Part shown: positions 17,088 through 27,370 of the stretch, one piece after another
Position numbering within the stretch: the first letter of the stretch is position 1
Layout: each line of letters begins with the position of its first letter
Source of the DNA: Mesorhizobium temperatum
Lineage (GTDB): Bacteria > Pseudomonadota > Alphaproteobacteria > Rhizobiales > Rhizobiaceae
DNA: 64,000 nucleotides
Direction of reading: 5' to 3'
Assembly: GCF_002284575.1 (NCBI RefSeq)
Contig: NZ_NPKJ01000022.1
Coordinates: 157,132 to 221,131 of the forward strand
Made by a program: the position numbers and the translations under genes
Notes under the pieces: model-generated
Databases searched by the model: none
What the model was told of the DNA's origin: nothing
What the model saw: the letters and a program-made list of their open reading frames with translations, nothing else

Positions 17088-19838
17088 ATGGAACAGCGCC
17101 GGTCGTCGCAGAGCTTTAAACGCAAGGAACTGGTCGGCAAGCTCAACCCCGTCTGTTTGCGCGCCTTCAAGGCTGCGGCCGACACCGCCAAACTGCGCGG
17201 CAATCCCTATGTCGAGCTCGTCCACTTCGTCGAGCAATTGGTGCTTTCCGAGCGCTCGGATGTGCAACTGATACTGGCAGACGCCGGGGTGGATGCGAGC
17301 CGGCTCACGGCCGATATGACCCGCGCCGTCGACAAGCTGCCTTACGGCGCCACTTCAATCGAGGAATTTTCCGATCACATCTTTCACGCCATCCAGGAAG
17401 CGTGGAGCCTGGCGGGGCTGGAATTCAGCGTCGAGGAAGTCCGCAGTGCGCATATTCTGCTCGCCTGCCTGAAGACGCCGGTGCTGGAAGGGCTGCTGTC
17501 AAAGATAAGCGGCGAATTCGACAAGATCGATGCGCAGGCCGTCATTGCGCGGTTCGCAGATGTCATGGAGGGTTCACTCGAAGCTGGCGCCTCGACTGCG
17601 GTTCCCGCCTCCGAAACACCGCGGCGGGCTCCGGGCGGGGATTCGGCGCTGGCGAAGTATGCAACCGACCTGACCCAGCGCGCTCACGACGGCAAGATCG
17701 ATCCGGTCGTCGGGCGCGATCCTGAGATCAGGCAGATCGTCGATATCCTGATGCGACGCCGGCAAAACAACCCGATCCTGACCGGCGAGGCCGGGGTCGG
17801 CAAAACCGCGGTCGTCGAGGGCTTTGCCTTGCGCATCGCCGAGGGCGACGTGCCGCCGACGCTGCAGGGCGTCAGCGTGCGCATGCTCGATGTCGGCCTG
17901 ATGCAGGCGGGCGCAAGCGTAAAGGGCGAATTCGAAAAACGGCTGAAGGCGGTCATTGACGAGGTCCAATCCTCGGAAACGCCGGTCATCCTGTTCATTG
18001 ACGAAGCGCACACCTTGATCGGCGCCGGCGGCGCAGCAGGAACCGGTGATGCGGCCAATCTGCTGAAGCCGGCGCTGGCGCGCGGTGAGCTTCGCACGAT
18101 CGCGGCAACGACCTGGGCCGAGTACAAGCAGCATATCGAGAAGGATCCGGCGCTCACTCGCCGTTTCCAGGTCGTCAAGATAGACGAGCCGTCGGAAGCC
18201 GTGGCCGTTCTCATGCTGCGCGGTGTCGCCGGTGTCCTCGAGCAGCATCACAAGGTGCAGATCCTCGATGAGGCGATCGAGGCGGCGGTCAGCCTGTCCC
18301 ACCGCTACATCCCGGCGCGGCAACTGCCCGACAAGGCCGTGAGCCTTCTCGACACCGCCTGTGCCCGTGTCGCCATTTCGCAGCATGCCACTCCTGCCGA
18401 GGTGGAGGACATTATGCGCCGCCGCCAGGCGCTGGAGGTCGAGCGCGCTATCATCGGCCGCGAGGCAGCGATCGGCATCGGCGTGGCCGACCGGCAGGCT
18501 CGGGTCGAAACCGGGCTTGCCGAGACCGAACTCACGCTCGCGGCCGCGCAGGAACGTTGGGATCGGGAAAAGGCGCTGGTTGGCGAGATACTCGAATTGC
18601 GCGCAAGGCTGCGCGGCGAGGGTGTGCCGCTCGATGCCGTGGAGCCTCCGGAGGCGGTCGTGGAAAGCGCAGGCGCCGATGTGCCCGAGATCGAAACGCC
18701 TGAAACCGATGCGGATCAGACGGCCACTGCCGATCCTTCTCCACCCGATCCGGCTGCCGATCTCGCGCGGCTGCGGGAGCTGATGGCCGAACTGGCGGAA
18801 GCGCAGGGCGAGACGCCGCTGATCCTGCCGTCGGTCGACCGCAACGCCGTGGCTGCCGTGGTGCAGGACTGGACCGGCATCCCGACTGGCCGGATGCTGT
18901 CGAGCCAGACCGAAAAGGCGCTGCGGCTCGCCGCCACTCTGTCCGAACGCGTGGTCGGTCAGGATCACGCCATGGAAATGATTGCCAAGCGCGTGCAGAC
19001 CAGCCGGGCCGGGCTCGGCGCGCCCGAAAAACCAGTGGGGGTTTTTCTGCTCTGCGGTCCCTCGGGCGTCGGCAAGACCGAAACCGCGCTGGCCCTGGCC
19101 GAGACGCTCTACGGCGGCGAGCAGAACCTCATTTCGATCAATATGTCCGAGTTCCAGGAGGCGCACACGGTCTCTACCTTGAAGGGCGCGCCACCCGGAT
19201 ATGTCGGCTACGGCAAGGGCGGCATCCTGACCGAGGCGGTCCGGCGCAAGCCCTATTCGGTGATCCTGCTTGACGAGGTCGAGAAGGCGCATCCGGACGT
19301 GCATGAAATCTTCTTCCAGGTCTTCGACAAGGGGATGATGGACGACAGTGAAGGCCGGCGGATCGATTTCAAAAACACGCTGATCCTGCTCACCTCGAAC
19401 GTCGGCTCCGAAGTCATCATGGACCGGACCAGCAGTGGCACGGTACGGGCGGGCCTCGACGATCTCGACACCGCATTGCGCGCCCCGCTGTTGAAGGTTT
19501 TCCCCGCGGCCTTCCTTGGCCGGGTGGTAACCATCCCTTACTACCCGCTCTCGGACATGATGATCGAAGCGATCACCCGCCATCAGTTCGCCAAGATCGC
19601 CCGCCGGCTGCGCTTAAGCAGCGATGCCGAGTTGGTGATCGGTGACGGTGTCATGGATCTGGTCAAGGCCCGCTGCACCGAGATCGAATCCGGCGGGCGA
19701 ATGATCGACGCCATTTTGACAAACACGCTTCTGCCGGAATTGAGCCGCGGCGTGCTGAACCGGTCGCTCGAGGGCGAAAAGATGACGAAAGTGACTGTCG
19801 GAGCCTCCGAAGGAGGTTTCACCTATTCTTTCGAATAG
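17088..19838 (+). CDS. clpV: T6SS sheath-recycling AAA+ ATPase ClpV (TssH)
   Basis: A 916-residue ClpB/Hsp100-type ATPase. It has an N-terminal Clp repeat domain (ELVGKLNPVCLRAFKAAADT), a first AAA+ module with Walker A GEAGVGKT near 230 and VILFIDEAHTL near 300, a short middle region, and a second module with GPSGVGKTE near 657 and VILLDEVEKAH near 725. ClpV strips TssB/TssC from contracted sheaths. The ATG at 17088 follows GGAGGGG and matches the usual start; an upstream in-frame ATG at 17046 has no such site. It diverges from the main tss operon. Confidence 0.95.
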   Translation: MEQRRSSQSFKRKELVGKLNPVCLRAFKAAADTAKLRGNPYVELVHFVEQLVLSERSDVQLILADAGVDASRLTADMTRAVDKLPYGATSIEEFSDHIFHAIQEAWSLAGLEFSVEEVRSAHILLACLKTPVLEGLLSKISGEFDKIDAQAVIARFADVMEGSLEAGASTAVPASETPRRAPGGDSALAKYATDLTQRAHDGKIDPVVGRDPEIRQIVDILMRRRQNNPILTGEAGVGKTAVVEGFALRIAEGDVPPTLQGVSVRMLDVGLMQAGASVKGEFEKRLKAVIDEVQSSETPVILFIDEAHTLIGAGGAAGTGDAANLLKPALARGELRTIAATTWAEYKQHIEKDPALTRRFQVVKIDEPSEAVAVLMLRGVAGVLEQHHKVQILDEAIEAAVSLSHRYIPARQLPDKAVSLLDTACARVAISQHATPAEVEDIMRRRQALEVERAIIGREAAIGIGVADRQARVETGLAETELTLAAAQERWDREKALVGEILELRARLRGEGVPLDAVEPPEAVVESAGADVPEIETPETDADQTATADPSPPDPAADLARLRELMAELAEAQGETPLILPSVDRNAVAAVVQDWTGIPTGRMLSSQTEKALRLAATLSERVVGQDHAMEMIAKRVQTSRAGLGAPEKPVGVFLLCGPSGVGKTETALALAETLYGGEQNLISINMSEFQEAHTVSTLKGAPPGYVGYGKGGILTEAVRRKPYSVILLDEVEKAHPDVHEIFFQVFDKGMMDDSEGRRIDFKNTLILLTSNVGSEVIMDRTSSGTVRAGLDDLDTALRAPLLKVFPAAFLGRVVTIPYYPLSDMMIEAITRHQFAKIARRLRLSSDAELVIGDGVMDLVKARCTEIESGGRMIDAILTNTLLPELSRGVLNRSLEGEKMTKVTVGASEGGFTYSFE

Positions 19839-19899
19839 CTCAGCAGCAATTCTATAGCTCCAGTGCTTGGTACCGGAGCCGTAGGACCGCCTGGGGTGG
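19834..19899 (+). repeat. Direct repeat copy A, at the clpV stop codon
   Basis: The 66 nt from the clpV stop codon onward recur at 32502-32580 in the same orientation. Shared blocks are AATAGCTCAG..GCAATTCTATAG and GGTACCGGAGCCGTAGGACC with flanks on both sides. The second copy has 14 extra nt in the middle. The pair brackets the whole polysaccharide region. Confidence 0.8.
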
Positions 19900-20432
19900 A
19901 GGGGGGCCATTTACTGAGCCGTCTCAAAACGCTGTCGCGAACCTTGTCTCACGCCGTACTATACTGACCAAGCCAACCTGCACTACTTTACTTCGCAGTT
20001 AGGGGAATTGCTTCACCGCTGCGGACACACAGCATATTGACCTGCGGGAGTCGCCAGTCCGGATCAGAGCGACGAGTGTCTTTCACCCAGAAGATGGATC
20101 TGGAAGATTGTGCATCGTCATGCCGATCCGATAACGACGGCTCAGCCGGCCGATTCGGTATTCCGCCGATAGACGCGGTTGCGGTTTGGGAAAGCGGTTC
20201 GATCTCGCAAACCCTTGCTGCAGCAGCGCGGGCACGAGGTCTTCTCCCATTTCCCGTTGCCCTTTCCCGGCACACATCCCGCCAGATCACCAAGCCGCCC
20301 AGCGAAGTCGCAGGCATTGCGTGCTCTGGCCAAAGCAGGCCCAGGGTGCATCAAAAAGGATGGAGGGCAGTATCGGTACTTCGCGCGGATGCGCCTCGAA
20401 ATCCCGCATCTACAGGCCGCGCCCGACACCAA
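19900..20432. other. Intergenic region, no supported gene
   Basis: About 530 bp between clpV and the flippase gene, with open frames on both strands but no recognisable protein. Short cysteine-containing frames on either strand (20.1-20.4 kb) have no consistent family pattern. I see no clear terminator or RNA gene. Confidence 0.4.
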
Positions 20433-21878
20433 CTAGCCGCGAAGCCTGAGGAACAAGTCTCGCGCATTGAACAGGTCAGAGCGCACCAGCGCGAAGAGAG
20501 CCGTACCATAGACAGAGGCTCCAAGGACAATTGCGCCAATAAGGAGCGTCTCCTGGGCGGCGTGCTCAGGCGCGCTGCGTAGCCACGCGCTGACGGCGCC
20601 GAACATCAGGAGGGCGGCGAGAGCCAGTCGTGGGAAGATCTCAAGGGGTCTCAGCACGTCGATACGCGCGATGCGCTGAGCGTAGAAGAGGAAGATTGGT
20701 AGGAGGACCAGGCTGCAGGCTACGAGCGCCACCATTGTCATCTCAAGGCTGATCTGCGCAGTGACGGACAACAGCGTCGTTGCGACAACAGAGTAGGCTA
20801 TGTTCAACTTCAGGATCAACCTGGAGTGACCCATTGCAAGGATCGTAAACGCGCAGAGGCTGTCAATCGTGCGTTGCAGGCCCAGCAGCATGAGAATCTG
20901 GACAGCGACGACCCCGCTGGCCCATTGCGGGCCGAAGATAAAGGGAACCGCGATCGGTGCGATCGCGGCAAATCCGATGAATGCAGGAAATCCCGCTATC
21001 CCGGCCATGCGGACGGTCGTGTTGAAGAAACGGTCGATCTTTTCGGGTTGATCTTGAATCCGTGCCACGGTGGGCATAGTGACAGCCATCAGCGGACTGA
21101 GGAATACCTGCACCAGAAGGTCGAGCGGACGACGGGCGAGAGCATAGACTCCGACCGCATAGGGGCCGAGGAACGTACCGAGTAGGACCTTTGGAATTTC
21201 CTCGTTCAAAAAACTCCAAAAAGTCTGGACGATAAGCGGGCCGCCAAATCCTAATAGGTCACGAACCTTTGCATAGGAGAAGGTCAGACCGGGCCGCCAA
21301 GAACTGCCAAGGAGAAGGACAGCGGTTTCCACAGCCGCTTTTGCAAGGTGCATCCAAATCATGCTCCATACGCCGAAACCGGCTATTGCCAAGACGATGC
21401 CGAGTGTGCCGCCGACGACGGTGCCGGCAAGTGTACGCAACGCGAACAAGCGGAACTCGAGTTGGCGCTTCAACACAGCCGCAGGTACCGACGAGAGGGC
21501 CTGAATTACGACGACCACGCTGCTCCAGCGGATGAGATCTTCGAGAATGGGCTGTCTGAACGCTGCAGCAATCAAACCGGCAGACATCCAGATGAGCCCG
21601 CTAATCACCGCGCCGGTCGCGGTGAGAAGCCAGAAAGCCGAGTCAAAGTGTAAGGGCTCAATTTTAGGATGCTGGATGAGTGCCTCCGGTATTCCGATCG
21701 TGACCGGAACAGCAAGAATGACGGGTACAACCATGGAGAGGGCGGCGAGGCCGAATGCTTCAGGTCCGAGATGCCTGGCCAATACGACAAAAACGGCAAA
21801 CATGGCTGCTTGCCGACCCCATGTTTCGACTGCTGCCCAGGCGGCGCCGCTGACAATCTTCGCGCCGATCGATGTCAT
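20433..21878 (-). CDS. Polysaccharide flippase, Wzx/MOP family
   Basis: A 481-residue, almost wholly hydrophobic protein with about 12-14 membrane segments. It begins GAKIVSGAAWAAVETWGRQ, the typical opening of lipopolysaccharide/exopolysaccharide transporters of the MOP superfamily (RfbX, ExoT, WzxC type), and has LARHLGPEAFGLAALSMVV next. It would move lipid-linked repeat units or export a glycan across the inner membrane. Its neighbours (deacetylase, sugar dehydrogenase, epimerase, glycosyltransferase, acyltransferase) fit that role. The substrate is unknown. Confidence 0.88.
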   Translation of the reverse strand: MTSIGAKIVSGAAWAAVETWGRQAAMFAVFVVLARHLGPEAFGLAALSMVVPVILAVPVTIGIPEALIQHPKIEPLHFDSAFWLLTATGAVISGLIWMSAGLIAAAFRQPILEDLIRWSSVVVVIQALSSVPAAVLKRQLEFRLFALRTLAGTVVGGTLGIVLAIAGFGVWSMIWMHLAKAAVETAVLLLGSSWRPGLTFSYAKVRDLLGFGGPLIVQTFWSFLNEEIPKVLLGTFLGPYAVGVYALARRPLDLLVQVFLSPLMAVTMPTVARIQDQPEKIDRFFNTTVRMAGIAGFPAFIGFAAIAPIAVPFIFGPQWASGVVAVQILMLLGLQRTIDSLCAFTILAMGHSRLILKLNIAYSVVATTLLSVTAQISLEMTMVALVACSLVLLPIFLFYAQRIARIDVLRPLEIFPRLALAALLMFGAVSAWLRSAPEHAAQETLLIGAIVLGASVYGTALFALVRSDLFNARDLFLRLRG

Positions 21879-22709
21879 CGCACGTCTCTTTGCCCGTTGG
21901 CAGACAGGCCTGCGACTTTCGATCGCGCAGCCAAGGCTTTCCGTCTTCGTCTCACGGCTGCGCCGCTAGCGATCTGGCCTGGTCTACGTGAATAAAAAGG
22001 AGAGCCGTCGACCTCTCTCCAGCTATCGTTTGTCGAGCTGGAACCTCGCGAACGCAGAGCCGTCGCGGGACAGGGACGGCGTTTCGCGTGCTTGCTCGTC
22101 ATTCTATTCCACCCCCCACAAGCACGCATGGCTGAGGATACCGTGGTTGGAGAGGAAGGGTGGCTGCATCCAGTTCTTATTGGTCATAGGCAGCTCCTCT
22201 GGAGATCCTCTTTGTAGCGCAATCAAATTAGGCGGTGTTACGGCTGATATCCTGATGTCATCGCGGCGGGCGCGTTGCTGGGATTGGAATTCATTCGAGT
22301 GCTTCGTGCCAAACCTTACGCCGGAGCGTGGGAACGTAAACGTCCCCAAACGGCGTATGTCTGTTTGGTGCAGCCTGATTACCGATTGACCATCCCGCGT
22401 TCCACACGCCCACCCGCGCGGGCGATCAAGAAACGGGCTTAGCAGCTGTCTCGGTCCGCTCGGCGGTGACCTTTCCAGGCTATATCCCTGCTCGACCATC
22501 TCTTTCAGCGCACATCGGACCGATCTCGACCATCGGCTTGGGCGGCTCTCTGTTTCCTCGGCCAGCCGTGGCCCAAATCCCCCGCGGGGATACCCACGTT
22601 CATAAAGCCTCCCCCACCAGCAAACACGGGTCTCGAACGCCCGTGAGTTCTGTTACCATGGGCCATCGGCGTTCAACGACGCGAGCGAACGGATGATGGA
22701 AGCGCACCG
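21879..22709. other. Intergenic region of about 830 bp, no supported gene
   Basis: This lies between the divergent flippase and deacetylase genes and must contain both promoters. Frames of up to 133 codons exist here but none has a family pattern, a good start site or neighbour-like codon use. No RNA structure was recognised. Confidence 0.4.
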
Positions 22710-23534
22710 ATGTGGACCTTTAGGCGGACCTTCAGCACCATGCTTGATAGTCAATTGCGACTGCGACTTAGGCCGTTTGAGATAGGCGACTGGTCAGCTT
22801 CGGCTGTCATTGTTGCGCCGCATCCGGATGACGAGACGCTGGGTTGCGGTGGCGTTGCGGCCAAAAAGATTGCCTCGGGCGCCCAGGTCCGTTTTGTTTT
22901 CGTCACCGATGGCGCCGCGTCTCATCGCCACCTTATGCATCCCGAAACCTTGCGGACGACACGCGAGGCTGAAGCCATAGAAGCAGTTCATCGTCTGGGC
23001 GCATCATCCGAAAGTGTTACATTCTTACGCCTTCCAGACGGGGCGGCCAATCATCACGTTCATGAGATAACAGATGCGGTCGTGTCGATGCTCAACTCAT
23101 GGCGGCCGCAGAGCGTTTTCGTGAACCATGCAAAGGATCCGACTTCCGATCATGTCGCCGTCAATGCAGCAGTTCGCGCGGCGCTTCGTGCCTATGGTCG
23201 CCCTGTCACGGTATTCGAGTATCCAGTCTGGTATTGGTACCATTGGCCATGGACAAGTCTGTGGGGCGATTTGCCGAATATGTGGCGTGTTACTTTGCGG
23301 CAGACGATCAAGACGGCGGCAGGGCTGCGGGCACCGTCCACGCTCAATAGCCTCGCCTATGTTGGCGATGTTATCGGCGTAAAACGTGAAGCGCTGGCGG
23401 CGCATGCGTCGCAGATGCAGCGCCTGGAGAACCAAGATGAATGGCGGACGCTGTCGGACTTGTCGGGGGGCGATTTCGTCGGGCGATTGCTGGCCGACTA
23501 CGAAATGTTCACACGCTACGAAATCAACATTTAG
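22710..23534 (+). CDS. PIG-L/LmbE family deacetylase
   Basis: A 274-residue protein with the zinc-binding motif of the GlcNAc deacetylase superfamily: VIVAPHPDDETLGCGG near residue 31, FVFVTDGAASH, and the distal KDPTSDHVAV segment. Such enzymes remove N-acetyl groups from amino sugars or small glycosides. The location in a glycan cluster suggests a sugar intermediate or polymer as substrate. The ATG at 22710 follows GGAAG. Only 1 nt separates its stop from the start of the next gene, so the pair is almost certainly co-translated. Confidence 0.87.
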   Translation: MWTFRRTFSTMLDSQLRLRLRPFEIGDWSASAVIVAPHPDDETLGCGGVAAKKIASGAQVRFVFVTDGAASHRHLMHPETLRTTREAEAIEAVHRLGASSESVTFLRLPDGAANHHVHEITDAVVSMLNSWRPQSVFVNHAKDPTSDHVAVNAAVRAALRAYGRPVTVFEYPVWYWYHWPWTSLWGDLPNMWRVTLRQTIKTAAGLRAPSTLNSLAYVGDVIGVKREALAAHASQMQRLENQDEWRTLSDLSGGDFVGRLLADYEMFTRYEINI

Positions 23535-23535
23535 C

Positions 23536-25818
23536 ATGTTTGGCCGCCTGATCGCGGTCCTGATGATCGGGTACACCCTCGCAAGTTGCGACGCCGCTCA
23601 GGGAAAGGGACCTCCCGAAGAAATTCTAGAGTCGGGTCTTGTTTTTGAACGCAAAGAGATTGCCCCCTATTCAGGAGACGTAAAGCTTGTTGGCGATATA
23701 GACGGCGACAGTCGACTAGATTTCGTTCTTGGCGGCTTCCCCCAGGATGCGATGTCTTGGTGGCGGTGGCCCGATCTGGTCCACACCGTAATCGCGAGGC
23801 CCCGCGTCGAGTTCACCACCGACGGCGTGCTTGCCGACATCGATGGGGACGGTGATCCCGACATCGTCACGGCCGATGGGCCCGATGCTGTCAATCTCGT
23901 CTGGTTCGAGAACCCGCGGCCGAATGATAACCCGACCCACGGTCCCAGCTGGAAGCGTCGGGAAATCGGTGCAGTCGGCAGCTGGGGCAAAGACATCAAG
24001 GCGGCCGATTTCGACGGGGACGGCCTCGTTGATATCGTCGTTCGGGCGCCTGGCGAAGTGATGATTTTCTTCCAAGAAAGCCCCAGCTCCTGGACCCGCG
24101 TGGGCTTGTTCTTCTTCAACTTTGGCGAAGAGGGAATGGCAATCGGTGATATTGACGGCGATGCTGATGTCGATCTCGTCCTGCACGGAGTATGGGCGTC
24201 GAATCCAGGCGCAGCGGCAGCACGCGATCCAGCACTATGGCGCAGCTACGAGCTTGGTCCGTTCAATCCTGCATTCAAGGCGCTCGTCACCGACCTTGAC
24301 CAGGACGGCCGCGCCGACATTCTGACTTCAAGTTCCGAGCACACTGACGACGTCGCCTGGTTCCAGCCCCTCGCCGGACCGACGGGCCGCTGGATCCGCC
24401 ATGTCATTCAGCCTTCTGTCGCGGGCGCCCATACGTTGCAGGCAGCCGACATGGACGGAGACGGGGACAACGATGTCGTGGTCGGGCAGATGCATACGAC
24501 CGAGGAGCGCAAACTCGCGATCCATTACAATATCGACGGGCGAGGAACGCGCTGGGCCCGTCAGGTGATCGACGATGTGGGTCTCCACAACGGCGTCGTC
24601 GCCGATGTCGACAGGGACGGCGATTTTGACATCTATGGGGCGAACTGGGTGGGTAACCCGCCTGTCAGAGTGTGGATCAATCGGCTGGATCCGCCTGCAT
24701 CGGTCCGCCTCGACCGCTGGACCTATCATCGCATCACGAACGGGCACGTCCGCTCCTTTGGGCTCGCTTTTTCCGCCATGGATGGTGATGGTCGCACAGA
24801 CATCATCTCGGGTCCGTTCTGGTACCGTCAACCGTCCGAAGCCTGGAACACAGAATGGGAACGGACCCGGCTTGCTGAGGGTGTGGACGCGGTCGCAGCC
24901 CTGGATCTCGATGGCGATGGGCGCGGGGAGGTCATAGCACAGCGCGGCGGAGGCAGGGCGCTGCACCTGGTGTGGCTCCATGCCGAGGACATTGAAGCGC
25001 ACCGCTTTCAAGAGCACGGGATCGGAGAGGTTCCCGCCGCCAGTCATGAGCTCGGCTCTCAGGGCCATGCGCTAGCCCAGGTCGTAAAAGGCGGGAAGCC
25101 GGAGCTGGCGGTCTCGAGTGGCGGTGGGGTTTTCTATTTTAAGATTCCTGACGATCCAACTGTCGAGCCATGGCCGCGCACCCGCATCTGCGCCGAAGCG
25201 TCTGATGAAGGGATCGCATTCGCCGATATCGATGGCGACGGTCTACTTGACCTTGTCGCCACGACCGGCGATGCAAAGACGGCCGCATGGTGGCGCAATC
25301 CAGGTGACGGCTCGCCAGACTGGGAGCTTCGGCATGTTGGAAAAGTTCCTGAAATGGTCTATCCCGACCGCGTGGCGGCCGCCGATCTTGATGGCGATGG
25401 ACGTGCGGACATCGTCGTGACCGAGGAAAATGGCAAAGCCGACAGCGCTAAGGCGTATTGGTGGCACAACCCCGGCGACAGCTCCTCCGACTGGGAGCAA
25501 CACGAAATCACCTCGCGTGGTTCCCTTAATAGCCTTTCAGTGTCCGATATGACTGGGGACGGCAGGCCGGATCTTATCATGGGCGAGCATCGCGGCGCAC
25601 TTCGCCTCTCGAGCTGGCATAATCTGGGTGGGGGACGGTTCATCGAGCAGCTGGTCGGCGAAGGGATGGAAAGCCATCTGGGAGCAAGGACGGTCGACCT
25701 CGACGGTGACGGGGATCTCGACATCGTCTCAATCGCATGGGACGCATTCGAAGCGATCCATGTCTGGCGGAATGACGCGGCCGGCGAGGATGCTGATGGC
25801 GACCAAAAGGTCCGCTGA
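23536..25818 (+). CDS. FG-GAP/VCBS-repeat lipoprotein (predicted beta-propeller)
   Basis: A 760-residue protein. The N-terminus MFGRLIAVLMIGYTLASC is a lipoprotein signal with lipobox LASC, so it should be lipidated and face the periplasm or cell surface. The mature part contains about thirteen calcium-binding DxDGDG-type loops (for example DIDGDGDPD, DFDGDGLVD, DLDGDGDLD) spaced 50-70 residues apart, as in integrin-like FG-GAP propellers; two blades' worth of WWHNPGD-like repeats also recur. The ATG at 23536 is 1 nt after the deacetylase stop. The long frame upstream of it is the deacetylase in another phase. Likely ligand: a glycan, by context only. Confidence 0.85.
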   Translation: MFGRLIAVLMIGYTLASCDAAQGKGPPEEILESGLVFERKEIAPYSGDVKLVGDIDGDSRLDFVLGGFPQDAMSWWRWPDLVHTVIARPRVEFTTDGVLADIDGDGDPDIVTADGPDAVNLVWFENPRPNDNPTHGPSWKRREIGAVGSWGKDIKAADFDGDGLVDIVVRAPGEVMIFFQESPSSWTRVGLFFFNFGEEGMAIGDIDGDADVDLVLHGVWASNPGAAAARDPALWRSYELGPFNPAFKALVTDLDQDGRADILTSSSEHTDDVAWFQPLAGPTGRWIRHVIQPSVAGAHTLQAADMDGDGDNDVVVGQMHTTEERKLAIHYNIDGRGTRWARQVIDDVGLHNGVVADVDRDGDFDIYGANWVGNPPVRVWINRLDPPASVRLDRWTYHRITNGHVRSFGLAFSAMDGDGRTDIISGPFWYRQPSEAWNTEWERTRLAEGVDAVAALDLDGDGRGEVIAQRGGGRALHLVWLHAEDIEAHRFQEHGIGEVPAASHELGSQGHALAQVVKGGKPELAVSSGGGVFYFKIPDDPTVEPWPRTRICAEASDEGIAFADIDGDGLLDLVATTGDAKTAAWWRNPGDGSPDWELRHVGKVPEMVYPDRVAAADLDGDGRADIVVTEENGKADSAKAYWWHNPGDSSSDWEQHEITSRGSLNSLSVSDMTGDGRPDLIMGEHRGALRLSSWHNLGGGRFIEQLVGEGMESHLGARTVDLDGDGDLDIVSIAWDAFEAIHVWRNDAAGEDADGDQKVR

Positions 25819-26029
25819 CGGGGAGGGGGTGAGCATCGGCCGGCGCGCCGCATGAACCGTAGCGACCTCGTCCGGCACCACCTGTTTACACGGCAGCGCG
25901 GGCCGCTCATGCCTCGACGCTCAAGTCCGGGAAAATGCGATGCGCTGAATGAATTCAACCGCTCGACGTGTTAAACCATTCGACTTTGTTTATAGCAGGT
26001 TGACCAAGCCAGTGCGCAAGCTGGGCCGC

Positions 26030-27370
26030 TCATGCCTTTATGACGTTGTCGGTGCGTGACTGATTACGCGCACAAGCATTTCTGGTATCGATCACCAGCT
26101 TTGCGTGCTTGGTGATGTTCTGCCAATCAATCGCATCATGGTCTGTCGAGATGACGACGGCATCATACGATGCCAAACTGCTAGCGCAGATATCCACAGA
26201 TGGGCGACCTGCCAGGGTGGCGTATTCTCTTGTTCCGGGTATCTCCGGTACGTAGGGGTCGTGGTAATCAACGGCTGCCCCGCGTCGCTCCATGATGTCG
26301 ATCAGCTTCAGCGATGGGCTTTCTCGTGTGTCACCCACGTTTTTCTTGTAGGACATCCCGATCACCAAGATCCGCGAACCGCTCAGGCCGCGGCTGGCTC
26401 GCCGGTCCAAGGCCTCCACAAGGCGGTCAACCACATAATGCGGCATGTTCGTGTTGATTTCACCGGCAAGTTCGATGAAGCGCGTTGTTACTTCGTACTC
26501 TCTTGCCTTCCAGGTCAGGTAGAATGGGTCGATCGGGATGCAGTGCCCGCCGAGGCCGGGGCCTGGATAAAATGCCATATATCCGAACGGCTTGGTCTTG
26601 GCGGCTTCGATCACCTCCCAGACGTCGATGCCCATCCTGTCAAAAATCACCTTTAGCTCATTGACCAACGCAATGTTCACAGAGCGAAATATGTTCTCGG
26701 TCAGCTTCACAGCCTCCGCCGTTGCGGTGGAGGCCACGGGAACGGTTTGCACGATGATCTGGTCGTACAGTTCCTTGGCAACCTGTAGGGACGATGGGTC
26801 GTCGGCGCCTATCACCTTTGCAACTTTGGCGGTGGTGTGTACGTCGTTGCCTGGGTCCACCCGTTCGGGCGAATAGGCGAGAAAAAAGTCCTTTCCTAGA
26901 GAAAGATTCGTCGCCTCGAGCAGCGGCTGCACGACCTCTCGCGTCGTTCCTGGCCAGGTCGTCGACTCCAGAACGACAAGTTGACCAGGGCGCAGCCGCT
27001 CCGCGATCGCACGTGCGCTGTTTTCGACGAACGACAGGTTCGGCTCCCGGTTTTTGGTAAGCGGCGTTGGCACCGCTATCAAGATCGCGTCGGGTTCGCT
27101 TAGGTCGGCGAAATCGCCGGTGGCGCGAAACCGCTTGCTGTCGACAGCCACTTTGATGGCAGCACCAGGCAAATGATCTATGCCGGTTTCTCCGCGGTTA
27201 AGAAGTGCAACCCGAGACGCGTCGATGTCGAAACCGATGACTTTGAACCCCGCGTCCAGCGAGATCATGGCGAGCGGCAAACCAACGTAGCCGAGGCCCA
27301 TGATGCCAATGGTGTAGTCCCGCGTTCGGATGCGGTTAACCAGTTCCTGAAGGTCTGGAGCAGTCTGCAT
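26030..27370 (-). CDS. Nucleotide-sugar 6-dehydrogenase (UDP-HexNAc/UDP-Glc dehydrogenase family)
   Basis: A 446-residue protein. It has the Rossmann motif GLGYVGLPLA near residue 24, then VPTPLTKNREPNLSFV, FFLAYSPERVDPGN and the catalytic cysteine in GPGLGGHCIPIDPFYLTWKA (about Cys275), and a C-terminal domain IGMSYKKNVGDTRESPSLK. The SPERVDPGN form is typical of the WbpA/WecC/TviB branch acting on UDP-N-acetyl sugars rather than of plain UDP-glucose dehydrogenases. It would supply a uronic acid for the surface glycan. Transcribed opposite to the following SDR gene. Confidence 0.9.
   Translation of the reverse strand: MQTAPDLQELVNRIRTRDYTIGIMGLGYVGLPLAMISLDAGFKVIGFDIDASRVALLNRGETGIDHLPGAAIKVAVDSKRFRATGDFADLSEPDAILIAVPTPLTKNREPNLSFVENSARAIAERLRPGQLVVLESTTWPGTTREVVQPLLEATNLSLGKDFFLAYSPERVDPGNDVHTTAKVAKVIGADDPSSLQVAKELYDQIIVQTVPVASTATAEAVKLTENIFRSVNIALVNELKVIFDRMGIDVWEVIEAAKTKPFGYMAFYPGPGLGGHCIPIDPFYLTWKAREYEVTTRFIELAGEINTNMPHYVVDRLVEALDRRASRGLSGSRILVIGMSYKKNVGDTRESPSLKLIDIMERRGAAVDYHDPYVPEIPGTREYATLAGRPSVDICASSLASYDAVVISTDHDAIDWQNITKHAKLVIDTRNACARNQSRTDNVIKA

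Noticed and set aside
17574..19583. A 669-codon frame on the - strand across clpV
   Set aside because: It lies wholly within clpV, whose AAA+ motifs are in the other frame; the antisense frame has no family pattern.
20037..20582. Possible gene between clpV and the flippase
   Set aside because: The frame has no family pattern or ribosome site and runs into the flippase gene.
25900..26037. 15-nt direct repeat GGGCCGCTCATGCCT flanking a gap beside the sugar dehydrogenase
   Set aside because: Too short to support a mobile element on its own; possibly a small local duplication of the dehydrogenase end.
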